Below, piece after piece: positions 1-7,109 of a stretch of DNA of 18,578 bases. Location: positions 1-18,578 of the forward strand of contig DAOTWY010000110.1 in the NCBI GenBank assembly GCA_034435635.1, in the 5' to 3' direction. Source of the stretch: DAOTWY01 sp003696565. Its GTDB lineage: Bacteria > Chloroflexota > Anaerolineae > Aggregatilineales > Phototrophicaceae. A program made the translations under genes and the position numbers. Position 1 is the first letter of the stretch, and every line of letters starts with the position of its first letter. Below the pieces are notes generated by a model that saw nothing but the letters and a program-made list of their open reading frames with translations, was not told the DNA's origin and searched no databases.

Positions 1-829
1 CTGTCGTTTCCAGACCATATTCGCTGGCTGCACGTTCCATGCCTTCATTCGCCAATGCGTTGAAGTTCCCGTCGTTGATCCCACCTTGATCTGTTACCAA
101 GCACACGCTTGTAATCAAATCACCTGTCGATGCCATTTCTGTGGTTTCTTCTTCTGTCATTTCTGCTTCTTCAGCCATCGGCATCAAAACAGAGTCAATG
201 ACATGAATAATTCCATTAGATGCTTGAACGTCTGCCATAATCACGGTTGCGTTATTGACCATGACAGTTTCACCATCAACGGAAATTGTCAGCTCACCGC
301 CAGAAAGTGTGGTGACAGTTTCGCCATCCATACCCATCACTTGCTCGGCAGTCACTGCCCCTTCCACCACATGATAGAGCAGAATATTGCTCAAAGCTTC
401 GGTATCAGCTGTCAAGTCCTCTAGTGTAAGACCTTCAGCTTCTAGCAGAGCCTGGAACGCCTCATCAGTCGGGGCGAAAACGGTAAAAGGACCTTCCGCG
501 CTCAAGGCATCTGTTAAACCAGCGGCTTCTACAGCGGCTATCAGTGTATTGAAATCACTTGCAGCTGCGGTTTCCACCACATCAGAGGTTTCCTCTGTTT
601 CTTCGGTTGCCGGTTCCTCGGTCGCTTCCTCCACTTCTTCAGTTTCGGGTTCTTCTGTTTCTACTTCTTCTACTTCCTCAGTCTCAGTTTCATCTGTTTG
701 AGTCTGGGCAGTAGTGTCTTCAGTTGGCGGAACAGATGTCTCTTCCTCATCATCCCCACCACCGCAGGCAGCTAATACCAAAGCCGCCAGCATGACCAAA
801 ATTAACAACAATCTCATATTGCGTCGCAT
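1..829 (-). CDS. FAS1 domain / Bmp (PnrA-like) fusion lipoprotein, C-terminus beyond the window
   Basis: The frame is open from an ATG at 829 down to the left edge, giving 276 codons with no stop. Residues 1-22 are a lipoprotein signal with lipobox LVLAAC (Cys22). Residues 26-88 are a Glu/Thr/Pro/Val-rich acidic tether. Residues 91-217 are a FAS1 domain: FNTLIAAVEAAGLTDAL, then FTVFAPTDEAF, ILLYHVV and NGIIHVIDSVLMP. A second short acidic linker (219-235) follows. From residue 239 the sequence SVCLVTDQGGINDGNFN and ANEGMERAASEYG matches the N-terminus of Bmp/PnrA/TmpC-type nucleoside-binding lipoproteins. The start is fixed by GGAGG four bases upstream. The protein is expected to be anchored on the outer face of the cytoplasmic membrane. 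FAS1 domains usually mediate adhesion and Bmp proteins feed ABC nucleoside importers; the combined role is unknown. The Bmp assignment rests on about 38 residues. Confidence 0.85.
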   Translation of the reverse strand, partial: MRRNMRLLLILVMLAALVLAACGGGDDEEETSVPPTEDTTAQTQTDETETEEVEEVETEEPETEEVEEATEEPATEETEETSDVVETAAASDFNTLIAAVEAAGLTDALSAEGPFTVFAPTDEAFQALLEAEGLTLEDLTADTEALSNILLYHVVEGAVTAEQVMGMDGETVTTLSGGELTISVDGETVMVNNATVIMADVQASNGIIHVIDSVLMPMAEEAEMTEEETTEMASTGDLITSVCLVTDQGGINDGNFNALANEGMERAASEYGLETT

Positions 830-842
830 ATGACCTCCATAA

Positions 843-921
843 TTTGTGCATATCGCAACCAAGTTTATAGTTTAACACTCTGTAAAGTTTAAGCAAGTTC
901 AAACTACGCAAAATGCACAAA
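843..921. promoter_or_regulatory. Widely spaced inverted repeat upstream of the FAS1-Bmp gene
   Basis: TTTGTGCAT at 843-851 and its exact reverse complement ATGCACAAA at 913-921 flank the presumed promoter region of the lipoprotein gene. The similarity extends to a following TTAT on both arms. No confident -35/-10 pair could be assigned, although an AT-rich TATAAA-like stretch lies between the arms. It may be paired operator sites; this is inference only. Confidence 0.3.
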
Positions 922-941
922 AATTATCAAATTCCAAGATT

Positions 942-1751
942 TCACACAGCGATATCGCGGCGTTTGAATAATTCAATCGTACCAACTGCTAATACCCCTG
1001 CGATTACGGACAACATGATAACTGTTCCCCAAGTCAATCCCGTTTCAAGGATTTTTGTCCCATTATAATGTGCAAAAATAGAAATTTGACGAATCGTATC
1101 TGCAGTGTCATTGTTGGCAGCTCGCCCAATACCATCCACCAAATAACTGATGACCACAAAACTACCGGCGATCGCAGTTGCTAGCGAACGTTGCCGTACC
1201 AGCACCCCAATAAAGGCTGTAAAGCACATCACCAAAACCGCCCCTGGAATGACATTCACTATCCCTTCGAGGAATCGTGTTGTTGTAATATCCACCTCAA
1301 TTTGTGAAAGCGAGCTACCAAACATTAACCCCATAAATGCGATTGCCAAAATACCAATCAACATGACAATATAAGCAAACAGTTTTTCCACAATCACTTG
1401 CCACCGCTTAACGGGTAAACTCAACACCATATCCATGATGCCATTGTCCTCTTCATTGGCACTGATATTCAGCCCAGCAATTACTGAAAAAATAGAGATC
1501 ATCAATAACAAATAGCCAAAAAATGAATATCCCACTAATCCAGCAACTGAGCTAAACGATGTACTATCAATCCCAAAAGCTGCTAAAAACTCCGGATTAA
1601 ACCCATCGGTAATATCTTTGAGGGTCTCTAGGCTTGCTTCATTTGGAACCATCAAAAATGGATAAATGGCGTAAATTGCAAACCCCAACCCCCAATAAAT
1701 CATCTGTCGCCAACTGCGTCGTAATGTCTCCACAAAAATCGTGCCGGTCAT
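942..1751 (-). CDS. ABC-2 type transporter permease
   Basis: This 269-aa membrane protein is the permease of the ABC exporter encoded with the gene immediately upstream. It has about six hydrophobic segments, roughly at residues 18-36, 70-97, 120-145, 163-185, 190-210 and 240-262. Between the second and third lies the stretch NEEDNGIMDMVLSLPVKRW, typical of the cytoplasmic coupling loop of ABC-2 drug/polyketide permeases. Its ATG overlaps the stop of the ATPase gene by 4 nt (ATGA), which indicates translational coupling. The length suits a half-permease that works as a dimer. The substrate is unknown; control by a TetR regulator in the same unit suggests a toxic compound or drug. No clear terminator hairpin follows the stop. 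Confidence 0.88.
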   Translation of the reverse strand: MTGTIFVETLRRSWRQMIYWGLGFAIYAIYPFLMVPNEASLETLKDITDGFNPEFLAAFGIDSTSFSSVAGLVGYSFFGYLLLMISIFSVIAGLNISANEEDNGIMDMVLSLPVKRWQVIVEKLFAYIVMLIGILAIAFMGLMFGSSLSQIEVDITTTRFLEGIVNVIPGAVLVMCFTAFIGVLVRQRSLATAIAGSFVVISYLVDGIGRAANNDTADTIRQISIFAHYNGTKILETGLTWGTVIMLSVIAGVLAVGTIELFKRRDIAV

Positions 1752-2686
1752 ATCGCTACCTCCTGCTTAGTATTATCGTTCATTACATTTTGTCCATCAT
1801 CATAAAACGCCAGGAAAATCTCCTCTAATGTTGGCTCTTGCGTTTTGAAATGCCGAATATAATCTGCCTGTGTCAATGTCCGTAACAATGGATCAAAATC
1901 ACCGGAAAAACGGAATTTAACAGTTGTCCCATTGACCTTTGTCACTTCAGACACACCCGCCACTTGGCTCAGGTCAGGAATATGCCCGTCATACTGAATC
2001 GTGATCCAACGGAAGTTGGCGTGTGTCAGGTCTTCGACGTTTTCCACAGCACGTAACAACCCACCGCGCAAAATCCCAACACGGTCACAAATGGCTTGCA
2101 CTTCGCTCAAAACATGAGATGACAAAAATACCGTCCGCCCTTCTTCCCGGATTTCACGCATTAACTGATTAAAGGTTTGCTGCATCAAGGGGTCTAAACC
2201 ACTAGTCGGCTCATCTAAAATCAATAACTGTGGGCGGTGCATCAAAGCTAAAATGAGACCCAATTTACGTTTATTACCTGATGAATATTCTCGGAATTTT
2301 TTGCTCATATCAAATTGAAGACGCTCTGCTAATTCCTTAACATACGCCATATCTAAGTTACCGCGCACGCGCCCAAAGTATTTGATGATGTTGATCGCTT
2401 TCTCATTCTTCCATAAATTAAGCTCTCCGGGCATAAACCCAATATGATGATGAAGCGCGACCGAGTCACGCTGCGCATCCATTCCTAAAATTTCGATCCG
2501 CCCAGATGTCGGGCGAATGATATCCAACATCATGCGGATTGTCGTTGTTTTACCAGCACCATTCGGACCTAAATATCCAAAAATTTCCCCTTCTTTCACA
2601 GATAAATTCAAATTATCTAAAGCTTTAAAAGCCCCTTTACGCCCAAATTGATAAATTTTCGTGAGATTATGTGTTTGAATGACCAT
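1748..2686 (-). CDS. ABC exporter ATP-binding protein
   Basis: This 312-aa cytoplasmic ATPase energises the ABC-2 permease encoded next to it. Walker A GPNGAGKTT is at residues 40-48, the signature YSSGNKRKLGL is at about 134-144, Walker B LLILDEPTSGLD is at 154-165, and an H-loop SSHVLSE follows. The C-terminal ~90 residues form the accessory domain common in the drug-export (CcmA/NatA-like) class. The signature reads SSGNK instead of the usual LSGGQ and the Q-loop position reads FMPGELNLW; both variants are common in this subfamily. The start codon lies inside the TetR gene (20-nt overlap) with AGGAAA just upstream, and the stop overlaps the permease start. The order regulator-ATPase-permease suggests a self-regulated exporter operon. 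Confidence 0.93.
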   Translation of the reverse strand: MVIQTHNLTKIYQFGRKGAFKALDNLNLSVKEGEIFGYLGPNGAGKTTTIRMMLDIIRPTSGRIEILGMDAQRDSVALHHHIGFMPGELNLWKNEKAINIIKYFGRVRGNLDMAYVKELAERLQFDMSKKFREYSSGNKRKLGLILALMHRPQLLILDEPTSGLDPLMQQTFNQLMREIREEGRTVFLSSHVLSEVQAICDRVGILRGGLLRAVENVEDLTHANFRWITIQYDGHIPDLSQVAGVSEVTKVNGTTVKFRFSGDFDPLLRTLTQADYIRHFKTQEPTLEEIFLAFYDDGQNVMNDNTKQEVAI

Positions 2687-3356
2687 CGTCGATTTCCTTT
2701 CCTTGATACTGCGTTTTGAAGGCAGCGATCATCTGCATAATAATTTGACGAGCCGCTTCACGGTTGCCCCCGTCTTCTGGTACAAGCCACCGCTGAAGCA
2801 TTTGGCTCATCGTTGGAATCAAATTTTCTAATGTGGGTGCTTCTTCCGGTTGAACAATCACATGCATATTCAACATGCCATATGACATTGCGCTGATGAG
2901 ATGGTTCGCTGCCTCAATATCCACATCCTGACGAATTGCCCCCGCCTTTTGCATCAATGCCAACAGCTCAATTCGCATCGGTTGCTTCATCTTGAGGAAT
3001 TTATCACCGCGTTTGTGCATAAAATTCCCTAGCACTCGTGTGTCATCCCTCATCATCGCCTGCATCAACGCGCTGCCAGAAAGCGCAAACATAGCTTGTT
3101 CATACATACTAATAAACGACCACTCTTCAACCGGCAGAGCTTGTAGACGTGTCAACATATCATCGGTATATTTCCAAATTTCACGCCAAAACAATGCCTC
3201 AAATAGGTCTTCTTTACTTTTCCAATGTAAATAGACCGTTCCTTTTGCTACCTTAGCTGTTTGGGCAATATCGCTTATCGTCGTTTTATCGTATCCATAA
3301 TGCAACACCAGTGTTTCTGCTGCGTCCAATATCCTTTGTTCTCTTTCATCATTCAT
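2667..3356 (-). CDS. TetR/AcrR family transcriptional regulator
   Basis: This 229-aa protein has a typical TetR N-terminal DNA-binding domain: RILDAAETLVLHYG (residues 8-21) and then the helix-turn-helix TTISDIAQTAKVAKGTVYLH (25-44) followed by WKSKEDLFEAL. The remaining ~170 helical residues are the divergent ligand-binding and dimerisation domain. It is the first gene of a unit with the ABC ATPase and permease, overlapping the ATPase by 20 nt. AAAGGGG precedes the ATG. An inverted repeat about 11-42 bases upstream of the start is a likely autoregulatory operator. By family precedent it would repress the exporter until an inducer, perhaps the exported compound, binds. The ligand cannot be predicted. 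Confidence 0.92.
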   Translation of the reverse strand: MNDEREQRILDAAETLVLHYGYDKTTISDIAQTAKVAKGTVYLHWKSKEDLFEALFWREIWKYTDDMLTRLQALPVEEWSFISMYEQAMFALSGSALMQAMMRDDTRVLGNFMHKRGDKFLKMKQPMRIELLALMQKAGAIRQDVDIEAANHLISAMSYGMLNMHVIVQPEEAPTLENLIPTMSQMLQRWLVPEDGGNREAARQIIMQMIAAFKTQYQGKEIDDGHSNT

Positions 3357-3366
3357 ATCGCCCCTT

Positions 3367-3398
3367 TGACCATATGACCAAAAACGAATATATGGTCA
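3367..3398. promoter_or_regulatory. Candidate TetR operator
   Basis: TGACCATAT (3367-3375) and ATATGGTCA (3390-3398) form a perfect 9-bp inverted repeat with a 14-nt spacer, immediately upstream of the TetR gene. A partial further copy, ATATGACCA (3372-3380), overlaps the left arm. The position, close to where the minus-strand promoter must lie, fits autorepression. It sits in the 135-nt divergent gap and might also affect the plus-strand hydrolase gene. Confidence 0.55.
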
Positions 3399-3451
3399 TA
3401 ATATACATCCATTACAATTTTGGTGTCCCCCCCCAAAAACTAGGGGTTCGG

Positions 3452-3457
3452 TATAAT
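3452..3457 (+). promoter_or_regulatory. -10 element for the MBL-fold hydrolase gene
   Basis: A consensus TATAAT lies 34 nt upstream of the hydrolase start codon. No convincing -35 hexamer is found at 16-18 nt spacing, where a C-rich run occurs, so this is a single-element call. Confidence 0.4.
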
Positions 3458-3491
3458 ATCAATCGTTGTTTTTTGAACTTCTTGGAGAATA

Positions 3492-4505
3492 ATGTTGAAA
3501 ATAGAGCGTTTTGAAACAAAAGCCGGTATCCGCATTTATCGTATTCCGATGGTTGTGTTTCCAAATGGATTTGTTGGATATAGCTATGTCATCCTCAATG
3601 CTGGTCGTCCAACGTTGGTTGATGCAGGCTCCGGCTTTGACATGAGTAACGATCATCTGCTTAAAGGTATTGCAGCTATTCGTGATGATTTTGGAGAGAA
3701 TTTTCAACTAACAGATATTGAACATCTCATCATCACACATGGGCATATGGATCATTTTGGTGGTGCGGCGTTTATTGTGGAAAAAACCGGAGCGCAAGTT
3801 GGTATTCACGAATTGGATCGCCGTGTCCTGACCAATTATGAGGAGCGTGTCATCGTCGCCACAAAAGACCTACGCATCTATTTAGAGCGCGCTGGCGTAC
3901 CAGAAGAAAAACGTCGCATCATGATCGAGATGTACGGCTTTGCGAAAAAGCATGTTAAATCACTCAAAGTTGACTTCAGCATTGATGAGGATGTTATGTT
4001 TGAGGGGATGCAGTTTGTGCATGTGCCGGGGCATTGCCCTGGACAAGTGTGTATTATTTTAGGAGAAGTCATGATTACTGCTGATCATATCTTGCCTAAA
4101 ACCACACCACACCAAGCACCAGAAAGCATCACACATTACACTGGTTTGGGACATTATCGCGATTCCCTGCGTAAAATCGCCAAGATCGATGGTATTGAAC
4201 TTGGTTTAGGTGGGCATGAAACCCCAATACACGATATTTATGCACGGATTGAAGAAATTATGCACAGCCATGACCGCAAACTCAATCGTGTGTTAGATAT
4301 CATCAAAAATTTTGAACGCCCATGCACCATCCATGAAATTACCCAAGCGATGTATCCTAATAAAGACGGTTATGAAATTTTATTAGCACTGGAAGAAGCC
4401 GGTGCGCATATTGAATATCTCTATCAGCACGGGATGCTTTCTGTGGCAAATTTGGATGAAATCGAACGAGAGAATAACCCCCCTCTCAAATATGTTGTCA
4501 GTTAG
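3492..4505 (+). CDS. Metallo-beta-lactamase-fold hydrolase with C-terminal winged helix
   Basis: This 337-aa protein has an MBL fold with the dinuclear metal motif HGHMDH at residues 83-88. Further metal-ligand candidates are VPGHCPG (a His), TADHILP (Asp/His) and GLGGHETP. After the fold, about residues 255-320 (HDRKLNRVLDII, then TIHEITQAMYP and ALEEAGAHIEYLYQHGML) match the winged-helix tail found in LACTB2-like and related MBL hydrolases. GGAG lies 7 nt before the ATG. The substrate is not predictable: family members act on thioesters, lactones, RNA or phosphoesters. The gene is divergent from the TetR-ABC unit and about 75 nt ahead of the sirtuin gene, so it may be monocistronic or the head of the following run. 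Confidence 0.88.
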   Translation: MLKIERFETKAGIRIYRIPMVVFPNGFVGYSYVILNAGRPTLVDAGSGFDMSNDHLLKGIAAIRDDFGENFQLTDIEHLIITHGHMDHFGGAAFIVEKTGAQVGIHELDRRVLTNYEERVIVATKDLRIYLERAGVPEEKRRIMIEMYGFAKKHVKSLKVDFSIDEDVMFEGMQFVHVPGHCPGQVCIILGEVMITADHILPKTTPHQAPESITHYTGLGHYRDSLRKIAKIDGIELGLGGHETPIHDIYARIEEIMHSHDRKLNRVLDIIKNFERPCTIHEITQAMYPNKDGYEILLALEEAGAHIEYLYQHGMLSVANLDEIERENNPPLKYVVS

Positions 4506-4582
4506 AAACTAGGCGAGTCATAAAACGACCATGTTTTTTTTGCTAAACACATCCCTCAACTATTTCCAGCACAGAGGTTTTG

Positions 4583-5332
4583 ATGAAAGAACTCATACAG
4601 CAAGCAGCCAACTTACTCAAAAATACCAATCATATCGCCGTGCTAACCGGTGCTGGTGTTAGTAAAGAATCAGGCGTGCCCACTTTCCGTGATGCCATGG
4701 AGGGATTATGGGCAAAATATGATCCACAAGAACTTGCCACACCACAAGCTTTTCAACGTAATCCCAAGTTAGTCTGGGATTGGTATCAGTTCCGGCGTGA
4801 TCTTGTGCGTCAAGCAAAGCCTAACCCTGGTCACTTTGCCTTAGCCAAAATTGAAGCCCGCCAACCACAGACCTGGATCATCACCCAAAATGTGGATAAT
4901 TTACATGAGCAAGCTGGTAGCCAGCAAGTTATTCATTTACATGGGAATATCGCACAATCCAAATGTTTTTTTGATTGCCAAGGCAGCCCAACATTAATTG
5001 ATGATTCCCTGTTGGATGCCAGCAAATCCCCACCTGATTGCCCCCATTGCGGCAAATGGGTACGCCCTAACGTCGTCTGGTTTGGGGAGAGCTTGCCAAT
5101 CGATGCACTGAACCATGCCACATACATTAGTCAGATATGTGATGTCATGTTGGTTATTGGCACTAGCGGGTTGGTGTATCCAGCGGCAGGATTGCCTAAG
5201 TTTGCCCGTCAACACGGGGCAAAAATTATCGAAATCAACCCAATTGACAGTGCCATCACCCCAATAGCACACCTCAAACTCACCGGTGCATCTGGCGAGG
5301 TATTACCGCAAATATTGGAGCTGTGGACGTGA
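4583..5332 (+). CDS. cobB: Sirtuin (SIR2 family) NAD-dependent protein deacylase, class III-like
   Basis: This 249-aa protein removes acyl groups from lysines using NAD+. It shows GAGVSKESGVPTFRD (residues 23-37, NAD binding), TQNVDNLHEQAG (101-112), HLHGN with catalytic His120, and GTSGLVYPAA. Zinc cysteines are Cys128, Cys132, Cys153 and Cys156. The first pair is spaced CX3C (CFFDC) rather than the usual CX2C. Tyr68 and Arg71 (WYQFRR) match the YxxR motif of class III enzymes, which prefer succinyl or malonyl lysine; this is inference from family knowledge. The ATG at 4583 is chosen over an in-frame TTG at 4580 because AGAGG lies 5 nt before it. The stop overlaps the next start (GTGA). The symbol is the general bacterial name. 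Confidence 0.92.
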   Translation: MKELIQQAANLLKNTNHIAVLTGAGVSKESGVPTFRDAMEGLWAKYDPQELATPQAFQRNPKLVWDWYQFRRDLVRQAKPNPGHFALAKIEARQPQTWIITQNVDNLHEQAGSQQVIHLHGNIAQSKCFFDCQGSPTLIDDSLLDASKSPPDCPHCGKWVRPNVVWFGESLPIDALNHATYISQICDVMLVIGTSGLVYPAAGLPKFARQHGAKIIEINPIDSAITPIAHLKLTGASGEVLPQILELWT

Positions 5333-6390
5333 AACGATTGTTGTGCTTTATCTGCCTGGTGTTGATGACAAATGCTACCCAAGCAGAAACCACCTGGATG
5401 GTTTTTTACACCGATGACAGCCTGACGTTTATTCACACAACTGATGGTGAAAACGTTACCGTTCCAGTCAGTGGTGAACGCTTTACAATTATACAGGATG
5501 GCGTGATGTATTTTGATACCCAACGGGGACGTGTCATGATCGTCTATCCAGATGGTAGGCAAGTTGAGCATCCATTTATACAACCAACACCTGAATCACG
5601 CCGTGTTGATTGGGTTGTCTCTGATGATGGGACATGGATTGCTTGGACACTTACTAGTACCGATCCACAAGGACGCTTGACGACCCGTACTAGTGTTGCG
5701 CAAACAAATGGGAGTAATCAGCGAGTCATCTTCACAGAAACAGATATGACCAACAGCAGCCTCCGCGCATTACCGATTGCTTTTAGTGAAGATAATCAAA
5801 TACTCTATATGGATTCCCATCCGGAAGGGATCGCACAATTTACACCGTTCAATCAATATGTCAGCATGTTTGCCATTGATTTAGCAACAGGCGAAAAAAC
5901 CCTGCTACCAGGGGAAGAAGGCAGTAGTTGTATTTGTGGGGGTACAGTTGACCAAGGGTTGTTTTTACGGTTGCGTCTACGGTTGGCAACAGATTCCAGT
6001 GGGTTTGATCTACACATTTATGACTTAACAGATAACACCGAAATCACCTTCCCCACCTTGCGGTTAAATAATTACAACACAAGTGGTGACATCTTACTCT
6101 CACCAGATGGAAAACAACTTGTTTACACTCTGGCACGCATTCAGAACTTCGGCACAGCGTCTCAGGCAATCCAAACTGTTTTTGTGCTAGTGGATTTAAC
6201 CACTGGCGAGCAAACCCGCCTAAACAGTGCTGCGTTAGACACCTTAATGCGCCCCATCGCCTGGACAGAAAACAACACTGCCATCTTGCTGATTGACCCT
6301 GTTCAACGCCAAACCTGGAAGTTCACCATCGAAACCAGTGACTTACAGCGCGTTGCAAATGGGATATTTATTGGTTTTTTAAAGACCTAA
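5329..6390 (+). CDS. Secreted beta-propeller-like protein of unknown function
   Basis: This 353-aa protein starts with a signal peptide (VKRLLCFICLVLMTNATQA) and a probable cleavage after AxA-like TQA before ETT. The body has repeated short blades resembling TolB/WD40-type propellers: VSDDGTWIAWTL, FSEDNQILYMDS, LSPDGKQLVYTL and DLTTGEQTRL. No catalytic motif was recognised. The GTG at 5329 is preferred because GGAG at 5317-5320 gives 8-nt spacing; an upstream GTG at 5323 has only 2 nt. The GTG overlaps the sirtuin stop (GTGA), so the two genes are translationally coupled. It is expected outside the cytoplasm. Its co-expression with a cytoplasmic deacylase is unexplained. The propeller call is by pattern only. 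Confidence 0.75.
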   Translation: MKRLLCFICLVLMTNATQAETTWMVFYTDDSLTFIHTTDGENVTVPVSGERFTIIQDGVMYFDTQRGRVMIVYPDGRQVEHPFIQPTPESRRVDWVVSDDGTWIAWTLTSTDPQGRLTTRTSVAQTNGSNQRVIFTETDMTNSSLRALPIAFSEDNQILYMDSHPEGIAQFTPFNQYVSMFAIDLATGEKTLLPGEEGSSCICGGTVDQGLFLRLRLRLATDSSGFDLHIYDLTDNTEITFPTLRLNNYNTSGDILLSPDGKQLVYTLARIQNFGTASQAIQTVFVLVDLTTGEQTRLNSAALDTLMRPIAWTENNTAILLIDPVQRQTWKFTIETSDLQRVANGIFIGFLKT

Positions 6391-6428
6391 ACTTGCCCTC
6401 AGGCAATACACGGCTTAAAATTTAAGTT

Positions 6429-7109
6429 ATGAATGATTTTGAAAGACGCAAAGCGAAGTATCAGCCTGTTGCGCAAATTTTGCGTGACGTTTATGGTGAG
6501 TTAACCTGGCATCCAGGGCAATCGGCGATGGATGAATTGGTTAGTTGCATTTTAAGTCAGAATACAAACGATACCAATCGAGATAAAGCGTTCGCCGCCC
6601 TAAAAGCCCGCTATCCTGATTGGCAAGCTGTGGTAGATGCACCTACAGATGATCTGATCGAAACGATCCGTTCTGCAGGGCTAGCAAATCAGAAAGCACC
6701 ACGGATTCAACGTGCCCTTGAACGGATCTACCGTGAACGTGGTGAATATAATATCGACTTTCTGAACGAGTTACCATTAGATGAAGCACGTGATTGGCTA
6801 ATCAGCATAGACGGTGTTGGACCCAAAACCGCTGCCATTGTGTTATGTTTTGCGTTTAATCGCCCTGCTTTTCCGGTAGATACTCATGTGCATCGTGTTG
6901 GCAAGCGTATTGGGTTTTTACCGGAAAATATCAGTGCAGAAAAAGCGCATCCTTTTATGGAGGCGATTGTGCCACCAGAAGATCACTATGCGTTTCATAT
7001 TTATCTGATCCGGCATGGACGGGATACCTGCCGTGCTCGTAACCCCATGTGTGCCCGCTGCCCGCTAAAAAATTATTGTGATGATTATCAAAGCACGATA
7101 AACCCATGA
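6429..7109 (+). CDS. nth: Endonuclease III (DNA glycosylase/AP lyase)
   Basis: This 226-aa base-excision repair enzyme removes oxidised pyrimidines and nicks the abasic site. The helix-hairpin-helix LISIDGVGPKTAAIVL holds catalytic Lys133, and PVDTHVHRV holds catalytic Asp151. A C-terminal [4Fe-4S] loop has Cys201, Cys208, Cys211 and Cys217 with the standard CX6CX2CX5C spacing. The length is close to E. coli Nth. It begins 38 nt after the propeller gene with only a weak ribosome-binding site, and its stop overlaps the ATG of the following histidine kinase by 4 nt (ATGA). The coupling of a repair enzyme to a sensor kinase is unusual, but may simply reflect dense packing. Confidence 0.93.
   Translation: MNDFERRKAKYQPVAQILRDVYGELTWHPGQSAMDELVSCILSQNTNDTNRDKAFAALKARYPDWQAVVDAPTDDLIETIRSAGLANQKAPRIQRALERIYRERGEYNIDFLNELPLDEARDWLISIDGVGPKTAAIVLCFAFNRPAFPVDTHVHRVGKRIGFLPENISAEKAHPFMEAIVPPEDHYAFHIYLIRHGRDTCRARNPMCARCPLKNYCDDYQSTINP

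Noticed and set aside
387..701. A plus-strand open frame rich in Ser and Val, looking like a low-complexity surface protein
   Set aside because: It is the antisense shadow of the acidic tether and FAS1 domain of the minus-strand lipoprotein, whose frame has a clear signal peptide, ribosome-binding site and two domains.
5209..5583. A 124-codon minus-strand open frame across the sirtuin-propeller junction
   Set aside because: It has no recognisable domain and lies opposite two well-supported, translationally coupled plus-strand genes.
6393..6406. Hairpin TTGCC/GGCAA as a terminator between the propeller gene and nth
   Set aside because: The stem is only 5 bp and no T run follows on either strand.
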